Source: an uncultured Dorea sp. (lineage in GTDB: Bacteria; Bacillota; Clostridia; Lachnospirales; Lachnospiraceae). Taken from it: DNA of 64,000 bases. Numbering within the stretch: the stretch's first letter is position 1; each line of letters begins with the position of its first letter. The stretch spans positions 1 through 64,000 of the forward strand of contig CAJTYU010000013.1 of the NCBI GenBank assembly GCA_910584095.1. Reading direction: 5' to 3'. The position numbers and the translations under genes were made by a program. Below are positions 17,794 to 27,004 of the stretch, in pieces. The notes under the pieces are model-generated. The model ran no database searches and had not been told where the DNA came from. It was given only the letters and a program-made list of their open reading frames with translations.

Positions 17794-18630
17794 CTAATTT
17801 CCTTTCATCTTCCTGCCCAGTATTTCCAAAAAGCTGATCTCGCTCAGCTTCATCAATGTGGTACTCATCCCGGACCGCCGTATGAGAACCGTCTGTCCGG
17901 TTTCAAGTTCCCGTGTATTGGTTCCGTCAAAAGAGATGCAGACCTCCTCGGAACGGCCGTGCCGCCCCTCTCCGATCTCAATCCGGAGCTCATCCTCGGC
18001 CGACAGCACGATGCTGCTGGTGTTCAGCGCGTGGGAACAGATCGGCGTGACCACGATAAGCTCGGCCGTAGGCTCCACGATAGGCCCGCCCGCGGACAGA
18101 TTATAGGCCGTAGAGCCGGTAGGCGTGGAAAGAATGATCCCGTCCGCTTCGTAAGAATTTAAAAGCGCTCCGTTCACATACAGATTAAAATGAATGATCC
18201 GAAGGGCCCCTTTCCGTGAAAGAACGATGTCATTTAACGCCACATCCTTTGTACCGTCCTCAAAATCTCCCTCCAGCATCATCCGGTCTTCCGTCATATA
18301 ATTCTCCTCTAGGATCTGGTCAAAGGCTTCCTCCAGACGCTCTACCTCTACCTCAGCCAGATACCCCAAGGTTCCCATATTAATCCCAAGCAGCGGGATC
18401 CTCTGTTTCAGAAGCCGCGCCACCTCGATCAGCGAGCCGTCCCCGCCGATGACAACCGCACAGTCCATCTCCTCCGGTATACTCTCCGCAAGGATATTCT
18501 TCTGCTCGTCCTTCTGACAGAGGATACAGCGCTTCCCCTTTCGCTCCAGCAGTTCCTTGATCTTACCGGTAACTTGTCCGTCCTTATCTTTTCCATCGTT
18601 CGTCACTACAAAAAAACGTTCCATACCCAT
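17794..18630 (-). CDS. nadK: NAD kinase
   Basis: Phosphorylates NAD to NADP. It shows GGDGSLIEVAR, the NMGTLGYLAEVE block and the long PTGSTAYNLSAGGPIV motif of the substrate site. The start is ambiguous: ATG at 18639, 18630 or 18624. GAGGA lies 9 nt before 18630, so that start is given. It sits between tlyA and argR in the conserved block. Confidence 0.95.
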   Translation of the reverse strand: MGMERFFVVTNDGKDKDGQVTGKIKELLERKGKRCILCQKDEQKNILAESIPEEMDCAVVIGGDGSLIEVARLLKQRIPLLGINMGTLGYLAEVEVERLEEAFDQILEENYMTEDRMMLEGDFEDGTKDVALNDIVLSRKGALRIIHFNLYVNGALLNSYEADGIILSTPTGSTAYNLSAGGPIVEPTAELIVVTPICSHALNTSSIVLSAEDELRIEIGEGRHGRSEEVCISFDGTNTRELETGQTVLIRRSGMSTTLMKLSEISFLEILGRKMKGN

Positions 18631-18659
18631 ATCTGTCATTCCTCTATTCTTGGGGTTCT

Positions 18660-19469
18660 TTATTTTGCCAGCTCCGCAAACGCCCTCTCCGCCGTCCGGG
18701 CGGCGTCTCCGTCAAACCGCATCTCTCCCGCCTGCCCGCCGGATTTTTCCAGATGCAGCAGGTACTCGATATTTCCCTCGGGTCCCCGGATCGGAGAAAA
18801 ATCCAGATTCAGCACGTCAAATCCGATCGACCGCGCGTAATCCATCACCCGGCCGATCACTTCCACATGGACGGACCTGTCCCTGACGACTCCCTTTTTC
18901 CCGACTTTTTCCCTTCCGGCCTCAAACTGCGGCTTGATCAGGGCTACAATCTGCCCCTTTTCCCGGAGGTAGTCCCGAATCGGGAGCAGCACCTTGGTCA
19001 GGGAGATAAAGGATACGTCGATTGAGGAAAAGTCAACCGGCTCTCCCAAATCCTCCGGCTTTACATACCGGATATTGGTCTTCTCCATGCAGACTACCCG
19101 GTCATCCTGCCTCAATTTCCATGCAAGCTGCCCTCTTCCCACATCGATGGCGTACACCTTCCCTGCACCGTTCTGGAGCATACAGTCGGTAAATCCTCCT
19201 GTAGAGGACCCCACGTCGGTACAGACCTTCCCTTCTACGGAAACGTCAAACTGCCGCATGGCTTTCTCAAGCTTTAACCCTCCCCGGCTCACATAGGGAA
19301 GCGCATGGCCCCTGACCTCTATGGAAACCTCTTCTGGGAATGTGGTTCCCGCCTTGTCCTCCCTCTGCCCTTCCACATACACCTTACCGGACATGATAAC
19401 AGCTTTCGCCTTTTCCCTTGATTCTGCCAGATTCCTCTTTACCAGCAGTATGTCTAACCGTTCCTTCAT
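18660..19469 (-). CDS. tlyA: TlyA-family 2'-O-methyltransferase / hemolysin-like protein
   Basis: An N-terminal S4 RNA-binding domain (MKERLDILLVKRNLAESREK, about 1-60) is followed by an FtsJ-type methyltransferase with the AdoMet loop DVGSSTGGFTDCML (about 85-98). Homologues methylate 16S and/or 23S rRNA; the clostridial substrate is not established. The start at 19469 has AGGAG at 6 nt. It begins only 45 bp downstream of ispA, so dxs, which often sits between them, is missing. Confidence 0.92.
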   Translation of the reverse strand: MKERLDILLVKRNLAESREKAKAVIMSGKVYVEGQREDKAGTTFPEEVSIEVRGHALPYVSRGGLKLEKAMRQFDVSVEGKVCTDVGSSTGGFTDCMLQNGAGKVYAIDVGRGQLAWKLRQDDRVVCMEKTNIRYVKPEDLGEPVDFSSIDVSFISLTKVLLPIRDYLREKGQIVALIKPQFEAGREKVGKKGVVRDRSVHVEVIGRVMDYARSIGFDVLNLDFSPIRGPEGNIEYLLHLEKSGGQAGEMRFDGDAARTAERAFAELAK

Positions 19470-19514
19470 AACCGCTCCTACCATCTATCCTGAATAAATC
19501 ATCTTCTGATCCTT

Positions 19515-20432
19515 TTATTTCTTCCTGTGAACCAGCTCGCCTAAAAGCCACTCCAGATAAGGGTTGCTGCCCGGAAGCCCGCGGAGCAGTTCGACCGCCT
19601 CAAAGGACTCCCGCTCCACCACCTTCTTTGCCTCCTCGATTCCAAGAAGCGTCACATAAGTGGTCTTCTCATTCTTCTCGTCGCTGCGGATCGGCTTGCC
19701 GAGCACCTCTGCCGTACTGGTCACATCCAGAATATCATCCTGAACCTGAAAGGCCAGCCCCACCTTGCCCGCAGCTTTTTCTACGGTCCAAACCTCTTCT
19801 TCACCGGCTCCCGCAAGCACAGCGCCGATCATCATGGCGCTCTCTAAAAGGGCGCCGGTCTTTAACGCATAGATAAAATCAAGCACATCCTTGTCCACCG
19901 CGCGTCCGGTTTCCTTCACATCCACAACCTGTCCGCCCAGCATTCCGTAGATTCCTGCCTTTTTCCCAAGAATCCCGACCGCTTTCCCAATCGCAAGACT
20001 CTCGTCAGGGTAATCCGCAAAGGCCGAAGCCGCCGTCTCAAAGGCATAGTTTAACAGCGCGTCCCCGGCAAGGATCCCTAGATCCTCCCCATATACCACA
20101 TGGGTGGTCTTCCTTCCCCGGCGCAGCTCATCGTCGTCCATGGCCGGAAGGTCGTCATGCACCAGCGAATACGTGTGGATCATCTCAAGAGCCGCCATAA
20201 AAGGCTCCACAACCTTTCCTTTCCCTCCGAACAGCCGGTAGGTCTCCCGCATCAGCATAGGCCGGAGCCGTTTGCCCCCCGCCATCAGGCTGTACGCCAT
20301 CGCCTCCATAATAATCTTCTGGTATCCTTCCTCCTTCGGAAGATACCCGGTCAATATCTGCTCGATCTCCTGGATTCGTTTTTTCCTCAGCTCATGGAAG
20401 CCGCACGCTCCCTCTGCCTCTCTAGAATTCAT
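19515..20432 (-). CDS. ispA: Polyprenyl (farnesyl/geranyl) diphosphate synthase
   Basis: Condenses IPP with allylic diphosphates. It has the first Asp-rich motif DDLPAMDDDELRRG (about residue 97) and the second DDILD, with the RPMLMRETYR region upstream. The length of about 305 aa fits IspA. The ATG at 20432 overlaps the end of xseB by 11 nt and uses a GGAGGG site inside xseB; an in-frame ATG at 20450 is less likely. The gene belongs to the xseA-xseB-ispA run. Confidence 0.94.
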   Translation of the reverse strand: MNSREAEGACGFHELRKKRIQEIEQILTGYLPKEEGYQKIIMEAMAYSLMAGGKRLRPMLMRETYRLFGGKGKVVEPFMAALEMIHTYSLVHDDLPAMDDDELRRGRKTTHVVYGEDLGILAGDALLNYAFETAASAFADYPDESLAIGKAVGILGKKAGIYGMLGGQVVDVKETGRAVDKDVLDFIYALKTGALLESAMMIGAVLAGAGEEEVWTVEKAAGKVGLAFQVQDDILDVTSTAEVLGKPIRSDEKNEKTTYVTLLGIEEAKKVVERESFEAVELLRGLPGSNPYLEWLLGELVHRKK

Positions 20433-20709
20433 GCATCCCGCCCTCCTCATCCAGTATCAGTATCTGTTTTTCAACCCGGTTTATCTTATCATTGCAGGCC
20501 TTAAGAAGCTCCATTCCCTGATGATACATCCGAAAGGATTCTTCCAGTGAAGATTCCTTCTCCATGTCTGAGATCACCCGCTCTAATCTCTCAAATGCCT
20601 GCTCCAGTGTAAATTCCTTCTCTTCCGCTGTTTCCTTCTCCAATAGAAGCTCTCTTTCTTCCGCTCCGCTCAGTTCTTCCCGGAGCGCTTCTTTCTTCTC
20701 CTTATTCAT
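20422..20709 (-). CDS. xseB: Exodeoxyribonuclease VII small subunit
   Basis: A 95-aa protein. The conserved helical hairpin lies in the C-terminal two-thirds (TLEQAFERLERVISDMEKES, LEESFRMYHQGMELLKACN). The N-terminus is an extra highly charged KE-rich stretch of about 30 residues. It overlaps xseA by 8 nt and ispA by 11 nt. It forms the ssDNA exonuclease with XseA. Confidence 0.93.
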   Translation of the reverse strand: MNKEKKEALREELSGAEERELLLEKETAEEKEFTLEQAFERLERVISDMEKESSLEESFRMYHQGMELLKACNDKINRVEKQILILDEEGGMHEF

Positions 20710-21922
20710 ATCCTTCCTCCCTGATCCCGGTTACTTCCGCCTGAATCCTTCCGTCTGCCAGATACACGGACAGCACGTCGCCCTTCTGTACCTGCTTTAC
20801 GCTTCTGACCGCCCTTCTTCCCAGTCCGGTCTCCCGTTCGAGAAATGCATAGCCGCGGCTTAGCTTCTCCAGCGGTGAAAGGCCCTTCAGCCGCTCAACA
20901 AGGACTGCCAGCCGGTGCTTTTCTGACTGCAGCCGGAACTCCATCAGCCGCTCAAGCTTGTCCCCCATCTCCACGGCCTGATTCCTTCTGTCTCTCAGCT
21001 TCATCTCCGGATGCAGGTAAGAAAGCCTCACCTGAAGCTCCTTTGCTTTCATCCGGTTCCACTCCAGCTTCTGGGCCATCAGACGGTCAATCCTCTGCCT
21101 GCCGCCCCTCATATATTCCGCAAACTGAGCATAGTCCCAAACTGCAAGCTCCGCCGCTGCGGAAGGCGTAGGAGCCCGCAGATCCGCCGCATAATCAGCG
21201 ATGGTCGTATCTGTCTCATGCCCCACTGCCGAGATCACCGGGACGCTGCACGCAAAAATAGCCCTTGCCACCTCTTCTTCGTTAAACGCCCATAAATCCT
21301 CAATCGAGCCGCCGCCCCGCCCTGCAATAATCACATCCACGCCTGTTTCTTCCAGCATCCGGATTCCCCGGACGATACTCTCCTTAGCTCCTTCTCCCTG
21401 AACCTGAGCCGGATAGAGAATCAGCTGTACATAGGGGTTGCGTCTGGCGCTGATATTCATAATATCCCGGACTGCCGCTCCCGTAGGCGCCGTCACGACG
21501 CCTACTCTCATCGCCATTTTGGGAATCGGCTGCTTATACTCCTCCGCGAACATCCCCATCTCTTCCAGTTCCCGCTTAAGCGCCTGAAACCGTTCGTAGA
21601 GCGCGCCTTCGCCGTCTAGCCTGATCTCTCTTGCATAGAGCTGGTAAGAGCCGTTCCTCTCATAAACGCTCACCGCCCCCAGCACAATGACCTGCTGTCC
21701 TTCCTTCATACGAAAAGAGAGCCCGCCGCGCTGCCCCGCAAACATGACGCAGGCAATCGTTCCAGACTCATCCTTTAATGAAAAATATATATGTCCCGAC
21801 GTATGGTATTTACAGTTGGAGACCTCTCCTTTGACGTAAATCCGGTTCAGCATAAAGTCTTGGGTAAACATATTCTTAATATAAGTATTTACCTGTCTTA
21901 CTGTATATACATTATTAGCCAT
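20702..21922 (-). CDS. xseA: Exodeoxyribonuclease VII large subunit
   Basis: The catalytic subunit of ExoVII. An N-terminal OB fold (about 1-100; VYTVRQVNTYIKNMF, VKGEVSNCKYHTSGHIYFSL) is followed by the nuclease domain with VVTAPTGAAVRDI, AGRGGGSIEDLWAFNEE and SAVGHETDTTIADYAADLRAPTPS. The ATG at 21922 follows AGGAG at 8 nt. About 406 aa, slightly short of the E. coli enzyme but normal for Firmicutes. Confidence 0.96.
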   Translation of the reverse strand: MANNVYTVRQVNTYIKNMFTQDFMLNRIYVKGEVSNCKYHTSGHIYFSLKDESGTIACVMFAGQRGGLSFRMKEGQQVIVLGAVSVYERNGSYQLYAREIRLDGEGALYERFQALKRELEEMGMFAEEYKQPIPKMAMRVGVVTAPTGAAVRDIMNISARRNPYVQLILYPAQVQGEGAKESIVRGIRMLEETGVDVIIAGRGGGSIEDLWAFNEEEVARAIFACSVPVISAVGHETDTTIADYAADLRAPTPSAAAELAVWDYAQFAEYMRGGRQRIDRLMAQKLEWNRMKAKELQVRLSYLHPEMKLRDRRNQAVEMGDKLERLMEFRLQSEKHRLAVLVERLKGLSPLEKLSRGYAFLERETGLGRRAVRSVKQVQKGDVLSVYLADGRIQAEVTGIREEGYE

Positions 21923-21972
21923 CAATCAAAACTCCTGTCGGACAAAAATACGCCGCATCCCTTTCCTTTTTG

Positions 21973-22422
21973 CTACGGCTCTGACGCATCATCCGCCCTC
22001 TGCGGCTCCTTAGCAGCTTCTCTTACCGCGGCGATTTTGGCAAGAATGCCGTTAATAAAGGAAGGACTGTCCTCCCCGCCAAACCGCTTTGCAAGCTCCA
22101 CCGCCTCGTTAATCGCAACGGAAACCGGAACATCCGCATCCATCTCCATCTCATAAACGGCAAGACGCAGCACCGACAAATCCGCCTTGTTCATGCGCTT
22201 CGTCTTCCATCCGGTACTATACCGGTTGAGCAGGCCGTCAATCTCCTCTATGCGGGCCGCCACGGCCGTTGTCTTGTCCATAATATAGACCCTGTCCCGC
22301 TCTCCGGCAATCTCCTCCTGCTCAAGATAAAGTTCCATCCGCTTCTTAAGTTCCTCCGGCGGATGAAACTCCACGCCAAAGACCAGTTTAAATATATGCT
22401 CTCTTAGCTCTGTCCTCTTCAC
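21973..22422 (-). CDS. nusB: Transcription antitermination factor NusB
   Basis: A 149-aa all-helical RNA-binding protein acting in rRNA antitermination. It contains ELREHIFKLVFGVEF at the N-terminus and the C-terminal block VSVAINEAVELAKRFGGEDSPSFINGIL typical of NusB. It starts immediately after the Asp23 gene stop (no gap). Confidence 0.95.
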   Translation of the reverse strand: MKRTELREHIFKLVFGVEFHPPEELKKRMELYLEQEEIAGERDRVYIMDKTTAVAARIEEIDGLLNRYSTGWKTKRMNKADLSVLRLAVYEMEMDADVPVSVAINEAVELAKRFGGEDSPSFINGILAKIAAVREAAKEPQRADDASEP

Positions 22423-22800
22423 CTATACTTCCTCCGGTACATCCACTCCTGCGACACGGATATTCACATCGGCAACCTTCAGTCCCGTCATACTCTCAAT
22501 CGAGGTTTTCACCTTCTCCTGAATCCTGCTCGACACATCAATCAGGCTGTAGCCGTACACCAGGTTCAGCGTCAGGGTCACGGTAACCACGCCCTCCAAC
22601 ACTTCCAGCTTCACGCCCTTTGACGGAGACTTCATACTGAGCCTTCCCTTTTCTTTCACGTTTCCTCCCATAGAGCCGACGCCTTCCACATCCATCGTGG
22701 CAAAAGCCGCAATAGAGGCAACCACCTCGTCCGCGATCTTAACCTCGCCCACGCTCTCTTCCTTCCGAATCGTGTATGTGCTTCTCTCTTCTTTTCCCAT
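22423..22800 (-). CDS. Asp23/Gls24 family envelope stress protein (YqhY-like)
   Basis: A 125-aa protein with the DUF322 core (GEVKIADEVVASIAAFAT, VTLTLNLVYGYSLIDVSSRIQEKV). Members sit at the inner face of the membrane or influence acetyl-CoA carboxylase in Bacillus. Its place before nusB matches Bacillus yqhY. The ATG at 22800 follows AGGAGG. It is the first gene of the long housekeeping run down to recN. Confidence 0.92.
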   Translation of the reverse strand: MGKEERSTYTIRKEESVGEVKIADEVVASIAAFATMDVEGVGSMGGNVKEKGRLSMKSPSKGVKLEVLEGVVTVTLTLNLVYGYSLIDVSSRIQEKVKTSIESMTGLKVADVNIRVAGVDVPEEV

Positions 22801-22841
22801 ATCTAAACCTCCTATTGGCAGATTCTCAAACTCATATAACG

Positions 22842-22870
22842 ATTATAACAAATTTATCCGCAATTGCAAA
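22842..22870 (-). promoter_or_regulatory. Promoter of the Asp23-nusB-xse-ispA run
   Basis: Minus-strand TATAAT (22847-22842) with TTTGCA 17 bp upstream (22870-22865). It is the only evident promoter before a long series of closely spaced genes. Confidence 0.6.
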
Positions 22871-22972
22871 CCAAAAATGTGTTTGTCCGGCTTTTTGCCG
22901 GAATGTTGTTCCGCCCTGTTTCCTATGGCAAAGCCTGCCGCGGCGGTCAGACGATGCTCCCGCGCCCTTACC

Positions 22973-24577
22973 TTACGCCCTTCCAAATTCCGAAAGCTTG
23001 AGCCCCTCGTTTCGTTCAAGCACCATACGCACGCTCCAATCGTTGACAAAAAGCAGTAAGGGCCTATCTTTCAGGTCTTTGATTTTCTTCATATCTGAAG
23101 TCCCTTTTAGCTTGTCAAGATCCACATCCTCATTCTCAATCCAGCGAATATGCTCATAGGGCAGGTTATCCAAACGAATATCCACATTGTATTCATTTTC
23201 CAGACGGTATTTGAGCACGTCGAACTGCAGGACGCCTACCACCCCTACAATGATCTCCTCCATGCCCGTATTGTACTCCTGAAAGATCTGAATCGCGCCC
23301 TCCTGCGCAATCTGGTTGATCCCCTTGATGAACTGCTTCCGCTTCATGGTGTCCACCTGACGCACCCTTGCGAAATGCTCCGGAGCAAAAGTAGGAATCC
23401 CCTCGTAGGCATATTTTTTCGCTGAAGCCGTCAGCGTATCCCCGATGGAGAAAATCCCCGGGTCAAACACGCCGATAATATCCCCTCCGTAGGCATTCTC
23501 GATCATCTTCCGCTCGCTTGCCATCAACTGCTGAGGCTGCGAAAGCCTCACCTTTTTTCCGCCTTGAATATGGTATACCTCCATCCCCGCTTCAAAAGCC
23601 CCCGAACAAATTCTCATAAATGCAATCCGATCCCTGTGAGCCTTGTTCATGTTTGCCTGAATTTTAAAGACAAAGGCTGAGAAATCCGGCTCCTCCATCG
23701 GATCCACCAGCCCCTGGTCGGACTTTCGCGGCAAAGGCGAAGTAGTCATCTGAAGGAAGTGCTGCAAAAAGGTCTCCACACCGAAATTCGTCAGAGCAGA
23801 GCCGAAAAATACCGGCGACAGTTCCCCGCGGCTTACCAGTTCCTGATCAAATTCCGCCCCGGCGCCGTCCTGAAGCTCAATCTCCTCCATGAGCTGTTCC
23901 TTCTGGCCCTCTTCCAGCAGCGCGTCCACCTCCGAGTCTGTGACCGCAATCTTCCTTACCTTCCCCTGGGCCGTTCCTTTTCTGGTATCTGAGAACAACT
24001 CGATCTCCTTTTTCTTCCGGTCATACACACCCTTAAAGCTCTTGCCGGAACCAATCGGCCAGTTCACCGGGCAGGTGGCGATCCCTAGCTCATGTTCAAT
24101 ATCATCTAACAGTTCAAAGGTATCCAGCGCCTCCCGGTCCATCTTATTAATAAAAGTAAAAATCGGAATATGGCGCATGGTACATACCTTAAACAGCTTC
24201 CTTGTCTGCGCCTCCACGCCCTTGGACGCGTCTATCACCATCACGGCCGAGTCCGCCGCCATCAGCGTACGGTAGGTATCTTCCGAGAAATCCTGATGTC
24301 CCGGCGTATCCAAAATATTAATGCAGTATCCGTCGTAATTAAACTGCAATACCGAAGAGGTAACCGAAATACCCCTCTCCTTCTCAATCTCCATCCAGTC
24401 GGACACCGCGTGTCTGGCGGTAGCCTTGCCCTTTACGCTTCCCGCCTGATTGATGGCGCCTCCATACAGGAGAAACTTCTCCGTAAGAGTCGTCTTCCCC
24501 GCATCCGGATGGGAAATAATGGCAAATGTCCTTCTCTTTTTTATCTGTTCCCTGATTTCATTCGTAAGCTCTGGCAT
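22973..24577 (-). CDS. prfC: Peptide chain release factor 3
   Basis: A GTPase that recycles RF1/RF2 after peptide release. G motifs: SHPDAGKT (G1), DTPGHQD (G3) and NKMD (G4). Distinctive RF3 stretches are DWMEIEKERGISVTSSV and the C-terminal VGVLQFDVLKYRLENEY. The start at 24577 (MPELTNEIREQIKKRR) matches the family; 24 upstream in-frame codons are untypical. The length of 534 aa is normal. It is followed by a weak hairpin (22886-22902), and an extended -10 promoter lies at 24658-24666. Confidence 0.96.
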   Translation of the reverse strand: MPELTNEIREQIKKRRTFAIISHPDAGKTTLTEKFLLYGGAINQAGSVKGKATARHAVSDWMEIEKERGISVTSSVLQFNYDGYCINILDTPGHQDFSEDTYRTLMAADSAVMVIDASKGVEAQTRKLFKVCTMRHIPIFTFINKMDREALDTFELLDDIEHELGIATCPVNWPIGSGKSFKGVYDRKKKEIELFSDTRKGTAQGKVRKIAVTDSEVDALLEEGQKEQLMEEIELQDGAGAEFDQELVSRGELSPVFFGSALTNFGVETFLQHFLQMTTSPLPRKSDQGLVDPMEEPDFSAFVFKIQANMNKAHRDRIAFMRICSGAFEAGMEVYHIQGGKKVRLSQPQQLMASERKMIENAYGGDIIGVFDPGIFSIGDTLTASAKKYAYEGIPTFAPEHFARVRQVDTMKRKQFIKGINQIAQEGAIQIFQEYNTGMEEIIVGVVGVLQFDVLKYRLENEYNVDIRLDNLPYEHIRWIENEDVDLDKLKGTSDMKKIKDLKDRPLLLFVNDWSVRMVLERNEGLKLSEFGRA

Positions 24578-24657
24578 ATCCCTAACACTCCTGCAAATTT
24601 CTATCGTTCTTACCGAACCGGATATAACAGTATATCCTGATTCCTGCACCGCTAGTC

Positions 24658-24666
24658 ATTATAGCA
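24658..24666 (-). promoter_or_regulatory. Extended -10 promoter of prfC
   Basis: Minus-strand TGCTATAAT, an extended -10 element, with a poor -35 (TTGTAG) 17 bp upstream. The early transcript can fold GGATAT...ATATCC (24639-24622) just before the prfC ribosome site. Confidence 0.5.
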
Positions 24667-24680
24667 TAGCTGAAAAAAAT

Positions 24681-26207
24681 CTACAATGCGGGAAATTTCT
24701 TCAGAATCCGCCTTCTGATTCCCCAAACCGCCAACCCGCAGGCCGAACCAAAAAGAACCGTCCAGATCCATCCGGGAACGTCATGAATATTATAGCACCG
24801 GACGTTGATCCACATCTGGTTGATCGCTCTGGTCTGTTCTTCGTCAAAACACACCATAATGGATGACCGGGAGATTGCGTCTCTTGAAGGATACTGTGCA
24901 AAAAGCTGCCGATACACCTGATCCGTGGGAGCCGTGATCACGTACTTCCCCTCTTTCCCATCTTTGGAAAAGAAATATCCCAGATCGTACTCTGAAACCT
25001 CCTCTTCTTCCCCGGCTCCATAGCACCAATCCGCATACTCAAAAATACGCCCATCCTCCCCGCCGGAAATCACAGAAGTATATCCGATATAATACATATT
25101 GCGGATCACATTGTCCGCCCGGGAGTTAAAATTGATGAACGCCTCAGCCGCATGCTGCTTCGCGGCATCCTCTCCTATACCGTCCTTTAACAGCACCCAG
25201 CCGTCAAAATAAATATTCGTCGCTTCCTCCGGAACCGCAAAGGCCAGCGTATACTCTTCCTCATCCGCCTGATCCATAGTGTAGACCGCGTCCCCGGACC
25301 ACTGGTAGTTGACCGCCACCTTGCCGGTGATCATATCCGCCTTCCCGGAATCCGTCTCAAAAGAGTAGCAGTTGTCCTTCACATCCTGAAGATAATCCTG
25401 AACCTGCCCAATCGTCTCCGGCGAGGTATCGTTCATCTCCCGTTCCAAATTCTTCTGGTAATCTGTATCCTCCAAAAATTCCTTAGAAGTAAGAAGCTCT
25501 GATTTCACCGCTCCCACCGCCGCAAAATAGGAATCTCTCACGTTATCCTTGATGGTAATCTGCCTTTTATACGCCGGATTATTTAAGATCTTCCAGCTTG
25601 AAGCTTCCTCTTCAGTCACCGCATCCGGATTGTATACGATGCCTGTGATCCCCCACATATAACCCGCCGCATAATCGCTCCACCGTTTCCCCTCCATCCT
25701 GTTTTTTTCAAAAACAGACTGAATGTAAGGCGAAACGCCTTTTATATAATAATTGTTCTCATCAGATACATCAAAAAAATCCTCCGACAAGGGCAGAAGC
25801 CGATCTTCTGCCATCAGCTTCATGATCATATATTCCGAGGGGCACACCAAATCATAGGTATCCCCCAACGTTAACATATTGTACAGATCTTCGTTGGTGC
25901 CGAAGGTAGAATACTCCACCTTTACCCTGATCCCATAGGTCTCATAATACCAATCCGTAAAATCCTCCACCATGGAACGCTCCCCAATCACGTTCCCGCT
26001 GGGAAGGCCGATCGTCTCTTCCTCGTCCCAGTCTCCAAGGTCAATGTATTCCTCCCAGTTGCAGACCCTTAAAGTAACCTCTTTCTTTCGGCTATTCTTC
26101 TCCGGCGCCTCGGCACGCGCTTCCGGCAAAGCCCCGAAAGACAGCGCGCAGAGCATGCAGCATGCAAGACCAAAAGCCGCCGGTCCTTTCTTTCCTCCCG
26201 CCATCAT
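24681..26207 (-). CDS. potD: Polyamine-binding protein PotD-like, with C-terminal membrane anchor
   Basis: Substrate receptor of a spermidine/putrescine-type ABC importer. It has an N-terminal signal peptide (about 1-33, cleavage near AEA), then the family fold with RVCNWEEYIDLG, YDLVCPSEYMI and WSGDAVYTMDQA. It is longer (508 aa) than usual (about 350-370) and ends in a membrane segment plus basic tail (about 485-503), which suggests attachment to the membrane without a lipid anchor. It overlaps potC by 4 nt (ATGA), consistent with coupling. Which polyamine is bound cannot be told. Confidence 0.88.
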   Translation of the reverse strand: MMAGGKKGPAAFGLACCMLCALSFGALPEARAEAPEKNSRKKEVTLRVCNWEEYIDLGDWDEEETIGLPSGNVIGERSMVEDFTDWYYETYGIRVKVEYSTFGTNEDLYNMLTLGDTYDLVCPSEYMIMKLMAEDRLLPLSEDFFDVSDENNYYIKGVSPYIQSVFEKNRMEGKRWSDYAAGYMWGITGIVYNPDAVTEEEASSWKILNNPAYKRQITIKDNVRDSYFAAVGAVKSELLTSKEFLEDTDYQKNLEREMNDTSPETIGQVQDYLQDVKDNCYSFETDSGKADMITGKVAVNYQWSGDAVYTMDQADEEEYTLAFAVPEEATNIYFDGWVLLKDGIGEDAAKQHAAEAFINFNSRADNVIRNMYYIGYTSVISGGEDGRIFEYADWCYGAGEEEEVSEYDLGYFFSKDGKEGKYVITAPTDQVYRQLFAQYPSRDAISRSSIMVCFDEEQTRAINQMWINVRCYNIHDVPGWIWTVLFGSACGLAVWGIRRRILKKFPAL

Positions 26208-27004
26208 ACACCATCCCTTTCCCGCCTCTTTTTTTCAGTCCGGACATTCATCACCAGCACCGTCAGTGCGACTGTCAGAAACAGTACCGTCGAAAGGGCC
26301 CACAGAGCCGTTTTTATGGTCGTTTGAGCGCCCTTTGTGGCATTGACCACATAGGTGCTGATTGTGTCAAAGGTGGCTGGCTTCGTATAGGTAGCTACAA
26401 AATAGTCATCCAGCGAAAGGGTGATTGCCAGCGCAAATCCAGAAATAATACCCGGAAAAATCTGGGGAATAACCACCTTCACCAGCGCTGTAAAGGGCGT
26501 CGCTCCCAGATCCAGCGCCGCCTCATAGATACTGGGATCCATCTGTTTCAGCTTTGGGATCACCGACAGAAATACAAAGGGCGCGCACAGCGTCACATGC
26601 CCCGCAGCCAGCGGCACAAAGGTATCCTTGCTGACGCCGAATACCACCACCAGAAGGATACAGATGGAAAACCCAGTTACAACATCCGCATTGACCACCG
26701 GAATCTGGTTCATCGTGGTAATCGCGGAAGCCATGCCCTTTTTCGAATAAAAAGAGCCCACCGCCCCCAGCGTGCCAAGGACCGTCGCAGCGGCCGCGGA
26801 ACCCACCGCCAAAACCATCGTTCCCATGATCATCCGCACCAGTTCCGGCGTGGTGAACAGCGTCACATAATTTTTAACCGAGAACCCCCGGATCGCCCCA
26901 ATATTCGTCGCATCCGTAAAGCTGTATACCGCCAGCACCAGAATCGGGAGATACAAGAACAACAGGACAAGCATGAGGACCGTACCTCTCCATACTTTTT
27001 TCAT
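26204..27004 (-). CDS. potC: Polyamine ABC transporter permease PotC-like
   Basis: An integral membrane permease of about 266 aa with six predicted segments (first at about 9-29). The cytoplasmic EAA loop is EAALDLGATPFTALVKVVIPQIFPGI. The ATG at 27004 overlaps the potB stop (TGATG). It pairs with PotB around the PotA ATPase. Confidence 0.93.
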   Translation of the reverse strand: MKKVWRGTVLMLVLLFLYLPILVLAVYSFTDATNIGAIRGFSVKNYVTLFTTPELVRMIMGTMVLAVGSAAAATVLGTLGAVGSFYSKKGMASAITTMNQIPVVNADVVTGFSICILLVVVFGVSKDTFVPLAAGHVTLCAPFVFLSVIPKLKQMDPSIYEAALDLGATPFTALVKVVIPQIFPGIISGFALAITLSLDDYFVATYTKPATFDTISTYVVNATKGAQTTIKTALWALSTVLFLTVALTVLVMNVRTEKKRRERDGV

